From Arcobacter sp. (lineage in GTDB: Bacteria; Campylobacterota; Campylobacteria; Campylobacterales; Sulfurimonadaceae): a stretch of 32,057 nucleotides of DNA. The notes under the pieces are model-generated. The model was not told the DNA's origin, did not search any database, and worked only from the letters and a program-made list of their open reading frames with translations. Positions 25,398 to 32,057 of this stretch are shown here, piece by piece. Position numbers and translations under genes: made by a program. The stretch covers positions 1 to 32,057 of the forward strand of contig NVXJ01000014.1 in NCBI GenBank assembly GCA_002733885.1. The letters run 5' to 3'. Each line of letters begins with the position of its first letter. Positions within the stretch are counted from its first letter, which is position 1.

Positions 25398-26673
25398 TCA
25401 AATTGAAGGCGAAGCCACTGTCTATTTTGAGCTTAAAGATGAAAAAGTTGAACATGCAAGTATTGCCTTCCCTCATTTTAGAGGAATGGAAAAAATTCTT
25501 GAGGGTAAAAATGCCTTAGATGCACTTGTTATTACTCCAAGAGTATGTGGTATTTGTGGGCATGCTCATTTGATGGCCTGCGTTAGAGCGATTGAAAATG
25601 CTTATGAAAATGCAGGTATGCAGGTGAAATTAACTAAAAAAGCAAAAGATTTACGTGAAATTACGCTTATTTTAGAAATTATACAAAACCATTTCAAGTG
25701 GCTTTATCTTGTGATTATTCCCGCTTTAAATAAACTAAGTAAGTCTGAAGAAGAAGACTTTCCTCTAAAAGGTGCTTTTGCAGCGTCTCTGGCTACTAAA
25801 ATTTTAGCAATATTTGCAGGGCAATGGCCTCATTCTTCTTATATGCATCCCGGAGGTGTGACGAGCGATCCTAGTCATGTAGAGCGTTTACAGGCCTTGA
25901 GTTATATGGATGAATTGATAAACTTTTTTGAAAAAGAATGCTTAGGAGTAGATATTGAAGCCTTCTTAGGTTTTGAGTCTTGCAATGATATGGAATTTAT
26001 GCAAAGTGATATAGGCACTCTTGGAAAAACACTAATGCAGATGAACATGCATAATCAAGGGCACGCGCATGATAGGTTTATTGTTTTTGGAGAACATAGT
26101 TTTACGAAGGTATCAAAGGTTTTACAAACGCGTTTAGTTAATGTTGATGAAAAATATATAAGTACCAAAGATGCGTATTGTCCTGATGAAAAAACGTATG
26201 CTAAAAATGCCTTATACAAGGGTGAGTTTTATGAATCAGGTCCCTTAGCAAGGGCAATGAGTATGAATGTCCCTTTGATAAAAAATATGCACAGGCGATT
26301 TAAAGACAGTGCCTACACTCGTGTTATGTCGAGGGTGATTGAATTGGCACAACTTCTACAAGATTGCAAGGGTTTAATACAGAATTTGAGCCTAGACGAA
26401 TCTTCTTTTACGAGTTTAAATGATATTACACAGCTTAATGCTAAGGGCATAGGTATTGTAGAAGCGCCTAGGGGTTCTTTAGTGCATAAGATTGATATTG
26501 AGAAAGGTATTATTGTGTCTTATGAGATTATTACACCAACCCAGTGGAATCTAGGCAGCTCAAAAAAAGACAAGCTCTCTCCTTCACAAATGTCCATGAA
26601 GGGAACACCTGTTAGTGATTCTTTGTTTATTTTTAGAACTTTTGATGTATGTTCGGTGTGCACGACACATTAA
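25375..26673 (+). CDS. hupL: Group 2-type NiFe hydrogenase large subunit (HupL-like)
   Basis: The catalytic NiFe subunit, 432 residues. The L1 motif RVCGICGHAH supplies C58, C61 and H65. The L2 motif DVCSVCTTH supplies C426, C429 and H432. GPLARAM and EAPRGSLVH, conserved near the active site, are also present. The frame stops directly after H432, so there is no C-terminal extension for a maturation endopeptidase to remove, and the usual Pro of DPCxxC is Val. The protein is shorter than the ~530 residues of cyanobacterial HupL. Start TTG 25375 is chosen for the strong AAGGAAAG at 25362-25369 and because the family's N-terminal segment follows; it overlaps hupS by 23 bases. Group 2d or regulatory-type are the likeliest subgroups. 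Confidence 0.88.
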   Translation: MIQKKLIDQIEGEATVYFELKDEKVEHASIAFPHFRGMEKILEGKNALDALVITPRVCGICGHAHLMACVRAIENAYENAGMQVKLTKKAKDLREITLILEIIQNHFKWLYLVIIPALNKLSKSEEEDFPLKGAFAASLATKILAIFAGQWPHSSYMHPGGVTSDPSHVERLQALSYMDELINFFEKECLGVDIEAFLGFESCNDMEFMQSDIGTLGKTLMQMNMHNQGHAHDRFIVFGEHSFTKVSKVLQTRLVNVDEKYISTKDAYCPDEKTYAKNALYKGEFYESGPLARAMSMNVPLIKNMHRRFKDSAYTRVMSRVIELAQLLQDCKGLIQNLSLDESSFTSLNDITQLNAKGIGIVEAPRGSLVHKIDIEKGIIVSYEIITPTQWNLGSSKKDKLSPSQMSMKGTPVSDSLFIFRTFDVCSVCTTH

Positions 26674-26775
26674 GTAGAATAAGTTTATGTTATTAGTCCT
26701 AGAAATATATAAGAAATAAATTATTAGAATTATTAATAAATTAGAATAATAAATACTTAAGGAGTAAAGAGTTAT

Positions 26776-26798
26776 TATACTGAATGATTATTCATTAA
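26776..26798 (+). promoter_or_regulatory. hydA promoter -10 overlapped by a putative TetR-family operator
   Basis: TATACT (26776-26781) is a likely -10. TGAATGATTATTCATTAA (26781-26798) directly follows and overlaps it. Compared with the FadR-type TetR consensus TGAATGANTANTCATTCA as I recall it, all fixed positions match except one. The site also touches the ribosome site AAGGAG (26797-26802). A short direct repeat, TTAAGGAGT, occurs at 26757-26765 and 26795-26803. Repression of hydABCD by the nearby TetR-family protein is inferred. Confidence 0.6.
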
Positions 26799-26808
26799 GG
26801 AGTTTCTA

Positions 26809-28044
26809 ATGGCAGATAGAATTGACGGTGTAAGTAAACTATTTACGGCTGAAAGCGCAAAAGTTGACACAAACAAAGGGGACGCATATTATGATGATTT
26901 GTATATAACCTGTCAAAAGAGGATAGAAGAGCTAGAAAAGCTTAAACCTCTAAACAATAGAGTGGATTTCACTGAAAGTATTGAAGAACAAGGTCTTGAA
27001 AGAAGAGATTTTCTAAAGTGGGCATCGGCAACAACTGCCATGCTTATGCTTCCTGCTTCATTTACACCATTAGTAGCTCAGGCTGCAGTACTGATGAATA
27101 GAGTACCTGTTATTTGGATAGAACTAAGTGATTGTGCTGGTAATTCTGAAGCGCTTCTTCGCTCAGACGGACCAAAAATTGATGAAATTATTTTAGACAT
27201 TATTTCCCTCGAATTCCATGAAACACTTCAAGCAGCCTCTGGTCACCAAGCCGAAAAGCAGATGAATGAAGCAATGGAACACTTCAAAGGTAAGTACTTA
27301 CTATTTGTTGAAGGTGCTGTTCCATTAGGTCTGAACGGTAACTATGGAACCATAGGTGCTTCGGGTGAAACATTTGTAGATCACTTGCATCGCGCAGCAT
27401 CAGGTGCAGCAGCAGTAGTTGCTGTAGGCTCTTGTGCAACTTATGGTGGTATCCCTGCGGCAGCTCCAAATCCTACAGACTCTGTAGGTGTTATGGATGT
27501 GATTAAAGGTAAACCTATTATTAACATTCCTGCCTGTCCAGCCAACCCTTCTAATATGGTAGGTGTTATCTTACATTATGTACTTACGGGTGCTCTTCCT
27601 GAACTTGATTCACTTTTACGTCCTAAATTTGCATTTGGGTACCGTATTCACGATAACTGTGAAAGACGTGCACACTTTGATGCAGGTGAGTATGTAGAAG
27701 AGTGGGGTGATGAAGGTGCGAAAAACAATTTCTGTCTCTACAAAGTAGGTTGTAAAGGTCCGATGACATTTAATAACTGTTCTATTATTCGTTATAACGA
27801 AGGCGTGAATTGGCCTATTGGTGTTGGACGTGGGTGTATTGGATGTTCTGAACCAGATTTTTGGGACAAATACGCTTATGAAAGACCAATGTCAGGTGCC
27901 AATATCAAAGCACCAACAGGTGGGGTTGAAAAAGTAGTTGATGAATTTGGTCTTGCATTATTGACAGCGGCTGGTATCGGTATCGGTATTCACGCAGCTG
28001 CGAGTGCAATAGCTGGTAAAAGAGAAGATGGAGGAGAATATTAA
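26809..28044 (+). CDS. hydA: Respiratory NiFe hydrogenase small subunit HydA
   Basis: Periplasm-facing Fe-S subunit of the membrane-bound uptake hydrogenase (group 1). A ~64-residue N-terminal extension precedes the Tat motif ERRDFLKW (RR at 65-66); the hydrophobic core ends at VAQA near 92. Helicobacter HydA also has an N-terminal extension. A C-terminal helix (about 380-402) anchors it in the membrane. Cluster motifs are GSCATYGG, ACPANP, RIHDNCERR, FCLYKVGCKGP, FNNCS and GRGCIGCSEPDFW. The proximal motif is C109-A-G-N112 instead of CxGC: the second Cys is Asn. The codon is AAT, two changes from a Cys codon, so not a simple read error. First gene of hydABCD; its stop overlaps the hydB start by one base (TAATG). 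Confidence 0.95.
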   Translation: MADRIDGVSKLFTAESAKVDTNKGDAYYDDLYITCQKRIEELEKLKPLNNRVDFTESIEEQGLERRDFLKWASATTAMLMLPASFTPLVAQAAVLMNRVPVIWIELSDCAGNSEALLRSDGPKIDEIILDIISLEFHETLQAASGHQAEKQMNEAMEHFKGKYLLFVEGAVPLGLNGNYGTIGASGETFVDHLHRAASGAAAVVAVGSCATYGGIPAAAPNPTDSVGVMDVIKGKPIINIPACPANPSNMVGVILHYVLTGALPELDSLLRPKFAFGYRIHDNCERRAHFDAGEYVEEWGDEGAKNNFCLYKVGCKGPMTFNNCSIIRYNEGVNWPIGVGRGCIGCSEPDFWDKYAYERPMSGANIKAPTGGVEKVVDEFGLALLTAAGIGIGIHAAASAIAGKREDGGEY

Positions 28045-29885
28045 TGAGTAAAGTACACGGAACAGATGGTAACTTCCATCAAACAGATGCAAATGGGAAT
28101 AAACATATTATTGTTGACCCAATTACGAGAATTGAGGGGCACCTTAGAATTGAAGCGGTGATAAATAGTGACAATACTATTATAGATGCATGGAGCTCTT
28201 CTACAATGTTTAGAGGGATTGAAACTATCGTAAAAGATAGAGATCCTAGAGATGTAGGTTTGATGACTATGCGTATTTGTGGTGTTTGTACAGGCACACA
28301 TTACCAAAGATCTATTGAAGCAGTAGAAGATGCATTTAATATTACTATCCCTAAAAATGCTCGTATTGTACGTAACCTTATTCAAGGATCACTGCAAGTA
28401 CATGATCACTTTGTGCATTTTTATCATTTACATGCACTGGATTTTGTTGATATTATCTCAGCAACAAAGGCTGACCCTAAAAAGACGGCTGCAGAAGCAG
28501 AGAAGTGGGCAAAAATAGCAGGCACCACGCCATATATGGCAGGTGGAACAGAATTTAAAAGAATACAAGATCGTATAATTAAGTTTGCAAAAGAGGGTCG
28601 TTTAGGTATCTTTGGAAATGGATATTGGGGTAACAAGGGATATAAGCTTACACCTGAACAAAATCTTATTGGAGTAGCTCATTATCTTCAAGGGCTTGAT
28701 GTTCAAAGACGTATGTCTAAAATGCATGCGCTCTTTGGTGGAAAAAGTCCGCATCCACAATCTATTGTTGTTGGTGGGGTTACTTGTGTTCAAGATATCC
28801 AAAACCCTGCACGTATTGCTCTTTTCCAAGAGTTACTTCGTGAAACTACAGATTTTGTAAAAAGAGCATATCTTCCAGATATTTATATGGCAGGAACAGC
28901 CTATGCAGCAGAAGCAACTGATGCATCTCAGTCTTTTCATGGTACTAAACACAAGGGTACTTTAGGTAAAGGAATTGGTGGTTCTGGTGGAGGACTTTTA
29001 TCTTATATGTCTTATGGTGATTTTAGACTAGATGATACAGGTTTTTATAATTCTGCACTCTTTTTACCATCAGGTTTAGTACTAGATGGTGATATCACAA
29101 AGGTACATGAACTTGATGAAGATAAGATCACAGAAGATGTAACCCATTCATGGTTTGAAGGTACAGGGGCTCCTGAACATCCTTATGTTGGAACAACAAT
29201 TCCTGAGTATACAGGACTTGAAAAGAAAGACGATGGGTATGCTTACCTTAAAACAGATGGAAAATATTCTTGGATTAAATCACCACTTTATGATGGACGT
29301 AAGGTAGAGGTTGGCCCACTTGCTCGTATGGTAATTGGATATGTAAAAGGTGATGAAAATATTACTAAATACGTAGGGAATTTTCTTAAACGTTCAGGTC
29401 TTCCACTCACAGTTCTATTCTCTACTGTAGGTAGAACAGCCGCGCGTGCGATAGAAACTGAGATGATAGCTGATGTTATGGAAACTTGGGCAGCAGAACT
29501 GGCAAAAAATGCAGCCTTAGGAGACCTTAGTACTTGGACAGAATTTAACTTTGAAAAAGTAAGTAAAGACTGTAGAGGTAGAGGAATGGCTGAAGCACCT
29601 AGAGGATCATTAGGACATTGGATTGTTATTAAAGATGGTCTAGTAACAAACTTCCAAGCGGTTGTTCCTTCTACATGGAATGCCGGTCCTAGAGGACCAA
29701 ATGGTGAGGTAGGGGCATATGAAGCAGCCCTTATCGGTACCAAGGTTGCTAATCCTGAAGAACCACTGGAAATCATTCGAACTGTACATAGCTTTGACCC
29801 TTGTATTGCTTGTGCTGTACATGTGATGGACACAAATGGTAAGGAGTTAGCTGTGTATAAAGTTGACCCTACCTGCGCATTCTAA
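28044..29885 (+). CDS. hydB: Respiratory NiFe hydrogenase large subunit HydB
   Basis: The catalytic subunit, 613 residues, oxidising H2 to protons and electrons on the periplasmic side and exported with HydA through Tat. L1 is RICGVCTGTH (C79, C82, H86). L2 is DPCIACAVH (C587, C590, H593), followed by a 20-residue C-terminal extension that the HydD-type endopeptidase would remove after His593. DPITRIEGHLRIE, GPLARM and EAPRGSLGHW are also present. The sequence is typical of group 1b enzymes in Campylobacterota, which feed menaquinone through HydC. ATG 28044 overlaps the hydA stop by one base. Confidence 0.97.
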   Translation: MSKVHGTDGNFHQTDANGNKHIIVDPITRIEGHLRIEAVINSDNTIIDAWSSSTMFRGIETIVKDRDPRDVGLMTMRICGVCTGTHYQRSIEAVEDAFNITIPKNARIVRNLIQGSLQVHDHFVHFYHLHALDFVDIISATKADPKKTAAEAEKWAKIAGTTPYMAGGTEFKRIQDRIIKFAKEGRLGIFGNGYWGNKGYKLTPEQNLIGVAHYLQGLDVQRRMSKMHALFGGKSPHPQSIVVGGVTCVQDIQNPARIALFQELLRETTDFVKRAYLPDIYMAGTAYAAEATDASQSFHGTKHKGTLGKGIGGSGGGLLSYMSYGDFRLDDTGFYNSALFLPSGLVLDGDITKVHELDEDKITEDVTHSWFEGTGAPEHPYVGTTIPEYTGLEKKDDGYAYLKTDGKYSWIKSPLYDGRKVEVGPLARMVIGYVKGDENITKYVGNFLKRSGLPLTVLFSTVGRTAARAIETEMIADVMETWAAELAKNAALGDLSTWTEFNFEKVSKDCRGRGMAEAPRGSLGHWIVIKDGLVTNFQAVVPSTWNAGPRGPNGEVGAYEAALIGTKVANPEEPLEIIRTVHSFDPCIACAVHVMDTNGKELAVYKVDPTCAF

Positions 29886-29895
29886 GGAGCTCCTG

Positions 29896-30645
29896 ATGTC
29901 TAAGCAACCAATATATAGACAGATTAAACGTAGAACAGGCGCCTTGAGAATTATTCACTGGGTTAATGTGGTGTGCATGATGGCAGCGATTACAACAGGC
30001 TTGTATATTGCTGCACCGTATTATCAGACATTTATAGCAGATCCGGCTGTAGATAAATATGTTATGGCATATAATCGTTTGATACACTTTATAGTGGCAA
30101 TTATTTTTGATGTGACTTCTATTATTATCTTTTATTTGACCTTCTTTTCTCGTGTAGATAGGCCATGGAAGAAGGTAGTGCCAAATAAAGAAAACTTAAC
30201 AGAATTTGTAGAAGTATTTTTAAACTTAGTAACACTTAATAAACGTAAAAAGTTCAGTTCAGAACATAACGATAGTTTTAATGTTACTATTTTCTTTATC
30301 TTCCATTTCCTTATGATTTGGATGTTATTAACAGGCTTACAGATGTATGTACATGGCTTAGGCTCAGGTCTAAGTAGTGTTGGTGGATGGTGGCCTTGGA
30401 TGTTACACTTTGTCACTGACTGGACAGTCCCTGTAAGTGGTTGGCTGATTGGTGGTGGACCAACAGCAACGCTAATGGATGTACGTATATCGCATCATGT
30501 TACTATGTGGTTGCTTATTACTTGGGTGGTACTTCATATTTATTACCAAGTATGGAGAACTGTCTTTTGGAAAGAAGGTGATATATCCATTATTGTAGGT
30601 GGTAGTAAATATGTTAGGATTAAAGACGAGGAAGAGAAAGACTAG
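29896..30645 (+). CDS. hydC: Hydrogenase cytochrome b subunit HydC
   Basis: A di-heme b-type cytochrome, 249 residues, that anchors HydAB and passes electrons to the quinone pool. The sequence shows about four or five membrane helices with candidate heme His residues: RIIHWVNVVCMMAAITTGLY, RLIHFIVAIIF, IFHFLMIWMLLTGLQMYVHG and HHVTMWLLITWVVLHIYYQV. It ends with the conserved FWKEGDISIIVGGSKY segment of hydrogenase cytochromes. ATG 29896 (MSKQPIYRQ) has AAGGAGC at 29884-29890, partly within the hydB stop codon; the upstream ATG at 29863 is inside hydB and has no signal. Confidence 0.95.
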   Translation: MSKQPIYRQIKRRTGALRIIHWVNVVCMMAAITTGLYIAAPYYQTFIADPAVDKYVMAYNRLIHFIVAIIFDVTSIIIFYLTFFSRVDRPWKKVVPNKENLTEFVEVFLNLVTLNKRKKFSSEHNDSFNVTIFFIFHFLMIWMLLTGLQMYVHGLGSGLSSVGGWWPWMLHFVTDWTVPVSGWLIGGGPTATLMDVRISHHVTMWLLITWVVLHIYYQVWRTVFWKEGDISIIVGGSKYVRIKDEEEKD

Positions 30646-30670
30646 AACTTTCTCTTAGCAAAGGAAATAT

Positions 30671-31249
30671 GTGGCATATGAAAAAGTAGCACTCATTGGT
30701 ATAGGAAACATTATGTTTCATGATGAAGGACTAGGTGCATATCTTGTGAAATATATTGAAGAAAACTTTGAAGAACACCCTAAACTTACTATTGTTGAGG
30801 GGGGTACTTTAGGGTTTACCCTGATGACGTATTATCAAGAATATGACAAGATTATAGTTGTTGGAACGGGTTCTAAAGAAGGTCCCGTGGGTACTATAGG
30901 TTCTGAAAATGCTGAACAAGTCATGGCAAATGAATCTTCCATACGTAAAACTGCTAATGAAGTTGAGATTACCATGATGATAGAGATATGTTCTTTCCAC
31001 GAAGAGATGGGAGAGGTACAGCTTATCACTATGGTTCCTCATGATATTATTGATGTTAAAAATGCTATGACGCCTGAAGCTTTGGAATATATGCCAAGGC
31101 TTGTAAATGAAACACTTATAGAGTTAGCATCGTCTGATATTATTCTCACACGAAAAAAGTCAGATGAAGTAAGCTTTAAAAGCATTATTGAAGCTTATGC
31201 AAATCCTAAAATTTCAGACTTTACAGATATGTCAAAGTATGTTTCTTAA
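30671..31249 (+). CDS. hydD: Hydrogenase maturation endopeptidase-like protein HydD
   Basis: A 192-residue member of the HyaD/HybD family, which cleaves the C-terminal extension of the large subunit after nickel insertion. The N-terminus has the family signature GIGNIMFHDEGLG, including E19, matching the metal-binding Glu16 of E. coli HybD, and GGTLGF follows. The positions corresponding to HybD Asp62 and His93 appear to be Gly65 (IIVVGTGSK) and Asn96 (KTANEVE), by alignment to the HybD sequence as I remember it. The start is GTG 30671 with AAGGAA at about 30660-30665. Gene order supports the assignment: hydD follows hydC in Wolinella and Helicobacter. Whether it is an active protease is open. 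Confidence 0.88.
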   Translation: MAYEKVALIGIGNIMFHDEGLGAYLVKYIEENFEEHPKLTIVEGGTLGFTLMTYYQEYDKIIVVGTGSKEGPVGTIGSENAEQVMANESSIRKTANEVEITMMIEICSFHEEMGEVQLITMVPHDIIDVKNAMTPEALEYMPRLVNETLIELASSDIILTRKKSDEVSFKSIIEAYANPKISDFTDMSKYVS

Positions 31250-31291
31250 ATGCTTAATCTTGCGTACTACTCTTAGCTTGTGAACTCAGTT

Positions 31292-31377
31292 AACAACCTT
31301 ATACTGGTTGTTTAGTACACAGCTAAATGGAATTAGCTAGTCTGCATAGAAACTAGTAAATATTTCCATTTGGCTGT
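31292..31377 (+). other. Two successive hairpins between hydD and hydE
   Basis: AACAACC (31292-31298) pairs with GGTTGTT (31306-31312) around a 7-base loop. A larger structure follows: ACAGCTAAATGGAA (31319-31332) pairs with TTCCATTTGGCTGT (31364-31377), a 14-bp stem with one G-T pair, enclosing an inner 5-bp stem CTAGT/ACTAG (31337-31341/31352-31356). Neither is followed by a clear T run. They could protect the hydABCD message from 3' decay, attenuate hydE, or partly terminate. Confidence 0.5.
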
Positions 31378-31410
31378 ATAGTAAACAAGAATTTAAAACT
31401 AGGAAAAAAG

Positions 31411-32057
31411 ATGTATTTTATCTTTGAGATAGCATTTAGCTCAAACAAAAACTATATAGCCAAGCTTATACGTGCTTATAGCGAAAAAATGGATATTGAA
31501 GTAGAAATAGTTCAAACAGTAGATAAAATTATTATGATTTTTAATAAAGAAGATGAAAAGTTAGAAAATTTTTTATTAGAAATAGAAGATATCATACCTG
31601 CATCACTATTTTTAGGTAAGGGAAAACATTATTTTAGCGACGAAAAACCATCATTTATACCGATAGAAGAAGCAAAGCTACCTGTAAATATTGCTCCCTG
31701 TCCTACTTGTCAAAAAGAGATGTTTGATGTAAGTACGCGTCGTTACTATTATCCCTTCACATCTTGTAATAATTGTGGTTCTCAACATCCTTTTTTAACT
31801 AAATATCCCTATATACGTGAAAATACGACAATGAAGTTTTTAGTACCTTGTTCTGAATGTGAAGAAGAAAGAAAAGATAATTCTTTACGTAAGGATTATC
31901 CTCTAATCTCATGTATAGAGTGTGGTATAGGTTTACGTATGCTTGACAAAGAGACAGAACATATGGCTCTTAATAAAGGTGATTACCGTAATCTTTTTAA
32001 GGCAAGCGCGGGTGCTCTTAGTTCAGGAAAAACAGTTCTTATGAAAACAATGCATGG
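31411..32057 (+). CDS. hydE: HydE hydrogenase maturation protein, partial (HypF zinc-finger-like)
   Basis: The first ~215 codons of a protein that runs off the window. After ~95 residues it shows paired zinc fingers of the HypF type: CPTC, then STRRYYYPFTSCNNCGSQHPF, then CSEC and CIECG. In HypF this region lies between the acylphosphatase and carbamoyl-transfer domains. Stand-alone HydE proteins with this architecture follow hydD in Helicobacter and Wolinella, where HydE is needed for hydrogenase activity. The ending SSGKTVLMKTMHG at the window edge is consistent with this. ATG 31411 has AGGAAAAAAG at 31401-31410. It is separated from hydD by about 160 bases with two hairpins, so expression may be partly independent. 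Confidence 0.85.
   Translation, partial: MYFIFEIAFSSNKNYIAKLIRAYSEKMDIEVEIVQTVDKIIMIFNKEDEKLENFLLEIEDIIPASLFLGKGKHYFSDEKPSFIPIEEAKLPVNIAPCPTCQKEMFDVSTRRYYYPFTSCNNCGSQHPFLTKYPYIRENTTMKFLVPCSECEEERKDNSLRKDYPLISCIECGIGLRMLDKETEHMALNKGDYRNLFKASAGALSSGKTVLMKTMH

Noticed and set aside
29288-29833. 181-codon open frame on the - strand inside hydB
   Set aside because: It is antisense to the conserved C-terminal half of hydB; its composition follows from the hydB codons and no start signal is visible.
1-32057. CRISPR arrays, tRNA or rRNA genes
   Set aside because: No regularly spaced repeats and no cloverleaf or rRNA-like sequence were noticed in the intergenic regions on either strand.

Overview
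The window is AT-rich bacterial DNA that looks like Campylobacterota (formerly Epsilonproteobacteria), most plausibly a Sulfurimonas-like or related sulfur/hydrogen-oxidising bacterium. The phylum call rests on the gene order hydA-hydB-hydC-hydD-hydE, the N-terminally extended Tat-type HydA, the HydE-type maturation protein, and the paired FliK-like/FlhB-like genes. The genus is a guess.

Layout. (1) About 27-16159 is a defence island. It holds a complete Type I restriction-modification operon (hsdM-hsdS-hsdR, + strand), then a two-gene ATPase/HNH pair resembling Septu (PtuA/PtuB, + strand) closed by a small terminator. On the - strand follows a two-gene operon: a 1598-residue STAND NTPase with an N-terminal Cap4/DUF4297-like nuclease, overlapped by a 283-residue protein I do not recognise. 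(2) The island ends against a sodium:solute symporter gene cut off after about 190 codons (16480-17052). That truncation suggests insertion or replacement at this point. (3) 17042-19500 is a housekeeping stretch: a small membrane protein and an SDR protein (- strand), then a 122-bp MITE-like element with a perfect 5-bp target duplication, siroheme synthesis genes (met8/cysG-N-like, cobA) and a 30-codon membrane peptide. (4) 19497-21625 (- strand) encodes an FlhB C-domain-like protein and a FliK-like protein. (5) 21751-23382 is a SulP anion transporter, followed by 0.5 kb without genes. (6) 23918-32057 is a hydrogen-metabolism locus: a TetR-family regulator, a group 2-type cytoplasmic NiFe hydrogenase (hupS-hupL-like), then the membrane-bound respiratory hydrogenase operon hydABCD and the start of hydE, cut by the window edge.

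How it works together. HydA/HydB oxidise H2 on the periplasmic face and HydC passes electrons to quinone. HydD and HydE are maturation factors, and HupSL is a soluble hydrogenase or H2 sensor. Two similar inverted repeats, one at the tetR promoter and one over the hydA promoter/RBS region, suggest that the TetR-family protein controls both itself and hydABCD.

Most unusual points: the STAND-nuclease + 283-residue operon; Asn in place of the second proximal-cluster Cys in both hydrogenase small subunits; a HupL ending exactly at its final metal-binding His; a HydD apparently lacking two of the three metal-binding residues of its family; and the MITE and the truncated symporter as records of past insertions. 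All domain and family calls are from reading the sequence; no search was run.
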